From Candidatus Microgenomates bacterium (GTDB taxonomy: Bacteria > Patescibacteriota > Microgenomatia > UBA1406 > GWC2-37-13): a DNA stretch of 24,787 nucleotides. Within the stretch, counting starts at the first letter, position 1, and each line of letters begins with the position of its first letter. Shown piece after piece: positions 6,657 to 13,136 of the stretch. Position numbers and translations under genes: made by a program. Location: the NCBI GenBank assembly GCA_016178125.1, contig JACOTV010000106.1, positions 1 to 24,787 on the forward strand, given 5' to 3'. The notes under the pieces were generated by a model. That model was not told where the DNA came from. It did no database searches and saw only the letters and a program-made list of their open reading frames with translations.

Positions 6657-8138
6657 ATGCAAACAGAACAGCTGAGGTTCCCCGGTCTAGATCAGGGTCC
6701 AAACCTCAATGTCGCTAAGCTAACTAGATCACACATGACGCCAGCAGAACTAGCATTAGACGCGGCAGCACGCGAGTACATTAGAAATCAAGGTCCCCAC
6801 GTTTCAGCTCCGCTCAGTGGCATTGATTTTCATTCATTGAAAGTCCTTCTTCAAGGATTTGATCGAGGTCAAGGTAATAATCATCTCGACAAATCAACAC
6901 CCACCACTCATCGTATCGGATACAGCGGTGAGTCGTCAGATGTGGCAAAACGAATAGCTGCCGCCACATCATATAACACACCCTTGGGTGAAGGTATCGG
7001 CAACCTTAATCTAGCTCACCCGGAAGCTCAGGGGTACCGAAGTGCAGCTACACTATATTATCAAGATAATCCAACCACGGTCATTGTGCCGATGGCTCGA
7101 GAACCGGTAACTGGAGAAGTAGCAGTCGATTACGCCAGTAGTATGGTCGGTGGAAAACACGTCATAGGAATAACAATAGGCCTCGATGATCAAACAGAAG
7201 AAGAGGCGAAACGTGCTGCCGATCGTAACGGCAGCAGTCATCTAAAGCAATCTGATATTTTAAGGGCAATCAACTGGAAAGCACTGTGCGCAGAGATCGG
7301 CATCCCCCATACTGAAGAAGATCCCCACCTTCCACCTTCAGGAACCAAAGGACTCACTATGCTGTCAGGCGTTCTCGCTGCACGCGTTATTAACGGACAT
7401 GCTCAGAATGGTGTTGCCTTCATAGACTCGGATATTATGAATAATAGCGCGGGCGGATACGATCCATTAGCATACCTCGCGCTACCTGGAGTTGTTAACC
7501 CTGGTAACGATCTCCGTGCCATTAGTGTCGCCAGAACTGGCCCTGGAAGAAATAACGAAATGACCGTAAATTCTCTCAATGAGCTCGCGTACGATACGGA
7601 TCAACTTGACGATGAAAGTCGACAGACTGCCTTTTTGCTGGCTGCCACAAACTCTTGGGCGCTCACCGGTGAACGACTTTTCCCAGCAGTCGACGGACAC
7701 TCTATGTTATTTTCCATGCCATGGACTACCGGCATGAGTATCGAAACACAAATGAATCTGTATCGCGCTGGAATTGAGCTTGCAAAACGCGGTGTACAAT
7801 CTGCACAAGTATTTAACCCTAATCCAAAGGTTGAGCGCGGAATATCGGATCCTGTGCGAGAATTTTCTATGTTAAGCAGATGTGTAGATTGGCAGGTCCA
7901 AGTACTAAGGCATGCATCGCGTGTAGGCAGACAGCTCCCCGATTTCAGCATAGCAGATATAGCTGATTTCAATAAGTCACACGGCGCTGTGGAGCAGACG
8001 AGATATTATGTGAGCGAAAGGCATGCTCCGAATACACCGCGGGTAATTGAGCGCGACTTCATGCTTCCCAGCGTAGATCAAATGATATCAATGGGCGCAG
8101 TTAATGTTGACGCTTTGCAAACCTATGGCACAAGATAA
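6657..8138 (+). CDS. GT-A fold glycosyltransferase, glucosyl-3-phosphoglycerate synthase-like
   Basis: A 493-aa soluble protein. From residue 140 it reads as a GT-A glycosyltransferase: TTVIVPMAREP opens the Rossmann-like half, GTKGLTMLSGVLAA (229-242) corresponds to the GKG-type loop, VAFIDSDI (253-260) is the metal-binding DxD, LTGER (336-340) and PWTTGMSIETQMNL (355-368) match the LSGE and F-TGYGVE-type blocks of glucosyl-3-phosphoglycerate synthases (GT81) and relatives. Residues 1-139 are an N-terminal extension that I do not recognise. The downstream hydrolase overlaps it by 14 nt and resembles glucosylglycerate hydrolases, which supports a glycosylglycerate-type product. The exact donor and acceptor are inference; another GT2-like sugar transfer is possible. 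Confidence 0.65.
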   Translation: MQTEQLRFPGLDQGPNLNVAKLTRSHMTPAELALDAAAREYIRNQGPHVSAPLSGIDFHSLKVLLQGFDRGQGNNHLDKSTPTTHRIGYSGESSDVAKRIAAATSYNTPLGEGIGNLNLAHPEAQGYRSAATLYYQDNPTTVIVPMAREPVTGEVAVDYASSMVGGKHVIGITIGLDDQTEEEAKRAADRNGSSHLKQSDILRAINWKALCAEIGIPHTEEDPHLPPSGTKGLTMLSGVLAARVINGHAQNGVAFIDSDIMNNSAGGYDPLAYLALPGVVNPGNDLRAISVARTGPGRNNEMTVNSLNELAYDTDQLDDESRQTAFLLAATNSWALTGERLFPAVDGHSMLFSMPWTTGMSIETQMNLYRAGIELAKRGVQSAQVFNPNPKVERGISDPVREFSMLSRCVDWQVQVLRHASRVGRQLPDFSIADIADFNKSHGAVEQTRYYVSERHAPNTPRVIERDFMLPSVDQMISMGAVNVDALQTYGTR

Positions 8139-9291
8139 TAATCTCAGAGAGCGAATAAGTACTTACTTCAGGCCGCTGCGTGAGATTGTAAAACAACCGC
8201 CGAACGGAGTTTTAAAATACTCGTATCTTTCCCCGGCGCCACAAAGTGTTTATAAGGAGCTATGGGACTGGGACGCATTTTTCATGGGTGTCAGCTTAAC
8301 TGACCGGAATCCAGATGATGGCATCTTCCTAAAAAATTGGGCGCTTAATTACATAATTAATGCTCAGCCTGATGGAAAAGTTCCCGGCTGTCTCACACCA
8401 GAGGGATACGATCCTCGTTTAAACCATATGAAGCCTTTTCTTGCGCAAGGAATATTGATCGCATCAAAAGCTCTAAATGATTTCACATGGATTAAGAAAA
8501 ACTGGGATGTTATCAAAAAGATTGTCCTCTATCGTGAAAGCACCATGTGGAATAACAAATATGACCTCGCAGTATGGTTCGATAGTATGGAGTCCGGAGC
8601 AGACAATAACGTTGCTGCATACAGAGGTGACTACTTGAATCACGATGCGGGCGACTATCCAAAAAAAAGCATTATTGCTGTTGACGCTAATGCTTACACA
8701 TATCAGGAATATATGTCGATTTCAGAAATTGCTTCAGTAATTGGCATGGCCGAGGATTCCCAATTTTTTGAGAGACGAGCTGAAACAGTCAGATGTAATA
8801 TGCAGGAACATCTATGGAGTGATGTTGACGGAATCTTCTGGAATCTCGACTCTTCAACGGGCCAATTCATTAAGCATGTATCATTTTCATGCTTTGTTCC
8901 CCTTTATGCAAAGCTTGCTACCCAAGAACAGGCGAAGCTTATGATAGAAAACTATCTCCTGTCGAGGGCTCATATGCAATCAAAGTTCGGCTTGCGAACG
9001 TTATCCGCGAGCGACCCGCTGTACAACAATATTAACATGCTCAAACCTCACTCTAACTGGCAAGGGCCAATCTGGCCCATCGCAAATTACATCTATGTAG
9101 TGGGCTTAAAAAACTATGGATACAATAGCGAAGCAAAACGGGTATCTGATGAAATCGCAGCCCTTGTCCTTACCGACCTAGATAAAAATGGGTGCATGCA
9201 TGAGGATTATGATGCCGAAACAGGCGAGCCACTCGCGGCCCCGAATTTCATCAGCTGGAATCTCTTAGTCGAAAATATGCTGGGTAATTAA
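8125..9291 (+). CDS. GH63/GH37-like glycoside hydrolase, glucosylglycerate hydrolase-like
   Basis: A 388-aa (alpha/alpha)6-barrel type glycosidase of the trehalase/GH63 clan. Visible signatures: ELWDWDAFFMG (45-55), FDSMESGADNN (152-162) with Asp160 as the probable catalytic acid, HSNWQGPIWPIANY (309-322), and MHEDYDAETGEP (358-369) with Glu360 as the probable base. This pattern fits bacterial glucosylglycerate and mannosylglycerate hydrolases better than trehalase. No signal peptide, so it acts in the cytosol. ATG 8125 (MAQDNN) is preferred; ATG 8104 would add seven residues. It overlaps the glycosyltransferase by 14 nt, so enzyme pairs for making and breaking the same glycoside are probably co-expressed. 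Confidence 0.75.
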   Translation: MAQDNNLRERISTYFRPLREIVKQPPNGVLKYSYLSPAPQSVYKELWDWDAFFMGVSLTDRNPDDGIFLKNWALNYIINAQPDGKVPGCLTPEGYDPRLNHMKPFLAQGILIASKALNDFTWIKKNWDVIKKIVLYRESTMWNNKYDLAVWFDSMESGADNNVAAYRGDYLNHDAGDYPKKSIIAVDANAYTYQEYMSISEIASVIGMAEDSQFFERRAETVRCNMQEHLWSDVDGIFWNLDSSTGQFIKHVSFSCFVPLYAKLATQEQAKLMIENYLLSRAHMQSKFGLRTLSASDPLYNNINMLKPHSNWQGPIWPIANYIYVVGLKNYGYNSEAKRVSDEIAALVLTDLDKNGCMHEDYDAETGEPLAAPNFISWNLLVENMLGN

Positions 9292-9302
9292 CCGTAAGAA
9301 GG

Positions 9303-9308
9303 TATAAT
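9303..9308 (+). promoter_or_regulatory. -10 element of the HAD gene
   Basis: Perfect TATAAT ending 6 nt before ATG 9315, in the 23-nt gap after the hydrolase gene. The spacing is identical to serS, so a leaderless mRNA is likely. No -35 stands out. Confidence 0.7.
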
Positions 9309-9314
9309 TATCGT

Positions 9315-10025
9315 ATGGTTCCCGAAACGTTTCCCCAGCCTACTGATGTACTCGCTCCCTTTGCGTATGCAGATTTGCTTGTGCAGCATCAGGTGATTGG
9401 CTCAGATCGACGCGATGAGGCGGCTGCTATCATTATGACCACCCCAACGTCGCTTCATTTACGAGAAGGATCGAAACTGTTGGTCGACAAGATACTTCAT
9501 GGCGGAAGCGATGTGATACTCTGGACCCAGGGCGACCCCGAGATGCAGCGCGCAAAGACCTCTACTTCGACACTTCTTGAAATGGGACAAGCAGCGCACG
9601 GAACTATATCGGCACTATGCGAATCCGACAAAATAGAGTCCCTTGGGAAAGTTATCACCAAAGAGTCGCTTGAGGGGAAAAACAGACTCGTGTTTGTCGA
9701 CGATAAGGCCGAACAATTGCTTCGCGCATATCAATCGATTCTTAAGCTAAAAGAAGTCGATCACATACCGATTCCGCACGATATCGAATACGTATGGATG
9801 CGTGTAGACCCCCATACAAGTCATAAGCTTCCTGAAGGATTTGTATCGAAAGAAAAACTCGCGGATTTTATGGATGGTCGACTTGCTGATGTCGCCGATA
9901 TTTCGGGAATTCCAGTATACGCTCAGACCCTCTACTTTCTCGATTTCGATAGAACGCTTTTTGATTTACCAAGGTGGCTTAGGGTCGTGCAGGACAGAAT
10001 CGCTAGCGAGTTGAGCCAGAGGTAA
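9315..10025 (+). CDS. HAD-superfamily phosphatase-like protein with permuted motif order
   Basis: A 236-aa protein with all four HAD motifs in an unusual order. Motif II-like DVILWTQGD (66-74, Thr71), motif III lysine in KVITKESLEGK (Lys116 or Lys122), motif IV-like RLVFVDDKAEQL (124-135, Asp129/Asp130), and only then motif I, LYFLDFDRTLFD (206-217, nucleophile Asp210 and Asp212), near the C-terminus. Normal HAD proteins begin with motif I. The helix after motif I (PRWLRVVQDRIASELSQR) would join the N-terminal cap-like region in an unpermuted protein, which suggests a true circular permutation. The neighbours make a glycosyl-phosphoglycerate phosphatase plausible, since mannosyl-3-phosphoglycerate phosphatase is a HAD enzyme; this is inference. 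It overlaps convergent PBP1A by 23 nt. Confidence 0.7.
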   Translation: MVPETFPQPTDVLAPFAYADLLVQHQVIGSDRRDEAAAIIMTTPTSLHLREGSKLLVDKILHGGSDVILWTQGDPEMQRAKTSTSTLLEMGQAAHGTISALCESDKIESLGKVITKESLEGKNRLVFVDDKAEQLLRAYQSILKLKEVDHIPIPHDIEYVWMRVDPHTSHKLPEGFVSKEKLADFMDGRLADVADISGIPVYAQTLYFLDFDRTLFDLPRWLRVVQDRIASELSQR

Positions 10026-12243
10026 ACGGCTGGCTTCCACGACAGAACGCGCGTTCGGTTCCGCGGACAAAGACCTCGCGTTTATTTCCCCCGCAGGCAA
10101 CTTCTACGATATTTGCAGGTTTCTTATACCACGATTCTTTTGTTGAGTAATTGGTCAGAAGATACGACATCATTTTGTTCCATATGGGCGCGGCTCCCGT
10201 AATACCCGAGGTAAGTGCTTGATTCATGGGAGTATTATCATTGTTGCCTACCCAGACAACTACCAAATAGTCGGGGGTGTACCCTATGGTCCAGTTATCT
10301 TTCTTGCTGTCGGTAGTACCGGTCTTAACAGCTACTTTGTATCCGGGTATTTCAAGCGCTGAACGGGGTCCAAATGCGGCAATACGGGCGATATTATCGG
10401 ACATAATATCCGAAAGTATGTATGCCGATTCTTCGCTCATCACCCGGCGCGGTTCCTTAGATCGCTCATATAATACTTTGCCATCAGTCTGAGTTATTTT
10501 AAGAAACGGCGTAACTGGCATCTTAGCCCCGAGATTCGCAAACACGCCGTACGCAGTTCCCATATCGACCATGGTAACTTCTCCGCCGCCTAGGGCAAGC
10601 GAGAGACCGTATCTGCTACTGTCACCCCAGGTACTAATACCGAGTGTCTTTGCAAAGCCAATAAAATCAGACAAGCCGATCGATTGGAGTGTTTTAACCG
10701 CTGGAATGTTATATGAATTCGCAAGCGCCATACGAAGTGTTACACGCCCATGAAATCGCTCGTCATAATTAACTGGTCTGTACGGCTCTGCTCCCGGCTG
10801 GGAAAAGTTTGTCGGCGAATCGTCGATCTGGGTCATGCTGGTCATGCCATGCTCTATCGCCATCGAATACACCAAAGGTTTTATCGAGCTTCCCGGCTGT
10901 CTGGTTGCGGTTGTTACATTGAATGCACCATAGGGAGATTCGTAATAATTTTTTGAGCCAACCATCGCTAAAATCTCACCAGTCGATGGTTTCGTAACCA
11001 ATATTGCCCCATTTGAAACGTTTAAATTGCGAATCTTTGCGATTTCTTCAGAAAGTATTTCTTCGGCTTTCTTCTGGATCGTGCTGTCAAGAGAGGTATA
11101 CACATTCAGTCCTCCCTCTTCAACGTCTCGGATGCCAAACTCTTTTTCGAGCTCTCCCTTGGTATAAAACACAAAATGCGGTGCGTCGATATTAGACGAA
11201 GGTTGAGCAATGGTCACTTCCTTAGATTGTGCTGCAGCATAATCCTGAGCATCTATGTATCCCTGTTCATACATTCGTAAGAGCACGTCGTTGCGGCGTG
11301 ATTTGGCAAGATTCGGATTTACAAATGGTGAGTATGCCGATGGAGCTTGGGGAAGGCCGGCCAGGAGCGCGGCTTCGGCGATCGTAAGTTCGCGCGCATG
11401 TTTGCCGTAAAACGTCTGTGCTGCTTCCTCGATACCATAGGCCGATCCACCATACGGTACTTGGTTAAGATACATTTCAAGTACCTGTCGCTTTGTATAC
11501 AATCGTTCCGTCCACAATGCCAGCAACATTTCTCGTGCTTTTCTCAGAAGAGTACGCTCTGGCGAAAGAAGCGAACTCTTAACCAGCTGTTGAGTAATCG
11601 TCGATCCTCCTTGAATCCCTTTAAAGTTACGATTTACCACTGCCTCCTTTATCGCGCGACCAATACCACCTATAAACGACACACCTTTGTGCTTAAAAAA
11701 ATCCTTGTCTTCAATTGCAATCGAGGCTTCGTATATATAGGGGGGCATGTCGTTAAGACGCACCGGCGTTCTGTTCTCATCGCGATATATTTCAAACAGT
11801 TGCTTTCCTGCACGGTCATATATATGGGTCGACAGGGCATAATTTACTTTTCCTATATTTGTTGGTGAGGGTAGGCTCTTGACGAGCAAATATGACTGAT
11901 AGGAAACGAACACAATGAATGAAGTTATAAAGCCTATAACAAAATATTTCAGTTTGAAGAACATACCGAGGATCGCACGCTTTTTACGCCGCTTGGGCAA
12001 CGGTGAAAAAGTAGCCTTTTGATGCTTTTTGATACTGTTTCGTTTATGTTTATTGTTCAATAATGACGAAATAGGACTATATATCAGTCTAAATATCGAC
12101 AATATTGCATGTGCTACCCTCTTAACGAGATTTGCTCCGGTACCCACGAACCAAATGATTTTTTTTACGATAAATCTGAGAGCATCACCTATGAAGATCA
12201 AAACATTAATTGCAAAGTAGAGTATATAGTAAATGATTTTCAT
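10003..12243 (-). CDS. Penicillin-binding protein 1A (transglycosylase/transpeptidase)
   Basis: A 746-aa class A PBP that polymerises and crosslinks peptidoglycan outside the membrane. GT51 domain: IAIEDKDFFKHKGV with catalytic Glu178, GGSTITQQL at 212-220, RKAREMLLAL and YLNQVPYGGSAYG. Transpeptidase: SSIK with Ser452 and Lys455, SYN at 510-512 and KTGTT at 640-644. The canonical membrane anchor is at about 99-118. Unusual: roughly 95 residues precede it, with a hydrophobic stretch at 3-20, further amphipathic segments to 60 and a strongly basic region (64-90). Start chosen at 12243 because TACAAT ends 7 nt upstream. It follows the sortase gene by 82 nt and has its own promoter. Confidence 0.95.
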   Translation of the reverse strand: MKIIYYILYFAINVLIFIGDALRFIVKKIIWFVGTGANLVKRVAHAILSIFRLIYSPISSLLNNKHKRNSIKKHQKATFSPLPKRRKKRAILGMFFKLKYFVIGFITSFIVFVSYQSYLLVKSLPSPTNIGKVNYALSTHIYDRAGKQLFEIYRDENRTPVRLNDMPPYIYEASIAIEDKDFFKHKGVSFIGGIGRAIKEAVVNRNFKGIQGGSTITQQLVKSSLLSPERTLLRKAREMLLALWTERLYTKRQVLEMYLNQVPYGGSAYGIEEAAQTFYGKHARELTIAEAALLAGLPQAPSAYSPFVNPNLAKSRRNDVLLRMYEQGYIDAQDYAAAQSKEVTIAQPSSNIDAPHFVFYTKGELEKEFGIRDVEEGGLNVYTSLDSTIQKKAEEILSEEIAKIRNLNVSNGAILVTKPSTGEILAMVGSKNYYESPYGAFNVTTATRQPGSSIKPLVYSMAIEHGMTSMTQIDDSPTNFSQPGAEPYRPVNYDERFHGRVTLRMALANSYNIPAVKTLQSIGLSDFIGFAKTLGISTWGDSSRYGLSLALGGGEVTMVDMGTAYGVFANLGAKMPVTPFLKITQTDGKVLYERSKEPRRVMSEESAYILSDIMSDNIARIAAFGPRSALEIPGYKVAVKTGTTDSKKDNWTIGYTPDYLVVVWVGNNDNTPMNQALTSGITGAAPIWNKMMSYLLTNYSTKESWYKKPANIVEVACGGNKREVFVRGTERAFCRGSQPFTSGSTR
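10014..10035. terminator. Possible bidirectional terminator hairpin
   Basis: An inverted repeat AGCCAG / CTGGCT (10014-10019 and 10030-10035, loop 10 nt) spans the stop codons of the convergent HAD and PBP1A genes. Position suggests transcription end, but there is no T-tract on either side, so an intrinsic terminator is doubtful. Confidence 0.25.
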
Positions 12244-12250
12244 CCACGGT

Positions 12251-12280
12251 ATTGTAACATATATCCCAAGACGCCCACAA
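12251..12280 (-). promoter_or_regulatory. PBP1A promoter (weak -35, extended -10)
   Basis: On the minus strand TTGTGG (12280-12275), an 18-nt spacer and TACAAT (12256-12251), with TG two bases upstream of the hexamer as an extended -10. The hexamer ends 7 nt before ATG 12243, which predicts a leaderless mRNA. Confidence 0.7.
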
Positions 12281-12294
12281 TACTAATATGCGGA

Positions 12295-12317
12295 TTTGCG
12301 ATACAATCCAACGCAAA
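12295..12317. repeat. Inverted repeat between sortase and PBP1A genes
   Basis: Perfect 6-bp arms TTTGCG (12295-12300) and CGCAAA (12312-12317) with an 11-nt loop, just after the sortase stop. It may end or attenuate sortase transcription ahead of the PBP1A promoter; no T-run follows. Confidence 0.35.
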
Positions 12318-12325
12318 CGCGCGTA

Positions 12326-13123
12326 CTATAATGACGGAAGAGCGGTAAGGCGGGCCTTGACGACAAGCCGATTCCAATATGTCCCCGGTGGAACGCAGGT
12401 AATAAGAGTTACGTTAGCAGAGTCGTAACTTTGGTCAAGAACCGAAATCTGGTCTGGCTTAACTACGAACATATCATAGATTTCGTACTGATAAGATACA
12501 TCGGCGGCTTTTATGGCGATACGATCTCCTTTGTTGAGTGACGGCAAGTAGGTAAAGATTGTCTTGTAGTCTTTCACGTTATAAAGCTGTGGAAGCGTGG
12601 AATGGCCGAAAATAACCACATTCCCATTTTCGCCCGGCATGGTGACCGGCAGATAATGTATTAAACTCTCGGCAAGATTCTCGCCGCCCACCGTAACATG
12701 AGCATCCTTGATGTTTAACTTCGGTATGGAGAGATAATAATCCTTAAGCCATGGCTTTTTCTGGGGCTTTACATCGGCGATATCTTGCTCTGGCACCGTA
12801 GAATGCATTGTCTTACTGTCAGGAGCTGCAACCGACTTTGCTGTTGGGAACCACATACTTGCTTGCGTAAAGTCGCGAACATTATTAGAATACGTCAGTT
12901 TGTTTACGCTCACATTATTTGAGAGTTCGCTCGCTTTGGCAACGGGTATGGGACTTCGCAAGCCGTTCTGAAAAAAAACGCGTGAATACAGCTCAAACGA
13001 TATAACGGGATAAAATGCCCAGAACAGTAAAAAGGCACCAGCGGTAAGCGATAAATAGGATACGGCCGTCGCGACTTTTTTTTCCTTGATTCGCGTTTCC
13101 TTTCGGTATGTTTTTAATGCCAT
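12326..13123 (-). CDS. Sortase family transpeptidase
   Basis: A 265-aa membrane-anchored sortase, which attaches surface proteins to the cell wall or to each other. The N-terminus is basic, followed by one membrane helix (about 22-46) and a spacer; the catalytic domain spans about 128-262. The triad is visible: His174 in VVIFGHSTLP, Cys243 in VTLITCVPPGTYW and Arg252 in NRLVVKARL. The Pro residues after TC and the general layout resemble class D/E-type sortases, but the class is not certain. No LPxTG-like sorting signal occurs in the proteins of this window, so its substrate is elsewhere or non-canonical. It starts 13 nt after the stop of the 709-aa gene and is probably co-transcribed with it. 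No Shine-Dalgarno sequence. Confidence 0.92.
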   Translation of the reverse strand: MALKTYRKETRIKEKKVATAVSYLSLTAGAFLLFWAFYPVISFELYSRVFFQNGLRSPIPVAKASELSNNVSVNKLTYSNNVRDFTQASMWFPTAKSVAAPDSKTMHSTVPEQDIADVKPQKKPWLKDYYLSIPKLNIKDAHVTVGGENLAESLIHYLPVTMPGENGNVVIFGHSTLPQLYNVKDYKTIFTYLPSLNKGDRIAIKAADVSYQYEIYDMFVVKPDQISVLDQSYDSANVTLITCVPPGTYWNRLVVKARLTALPSL

Positions 13124-13136
13124 ATGATATAGATAC

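Noticed and set aside
11347..11868. 173-aa ORF antisense to PBP1A
   Set aside because: Shadow of the PBP1A coding region; Cys-, Arg- and Ser-rich without domain features.
12327..12332. Plus-strand TATAAT at the end of the sortase gene
   Set aside because: No plus-strand ORF of any length follows; it is the reverse of codons at the sortase C-terminus. An antisense RNA cannot be excluded, but nothing supports it.
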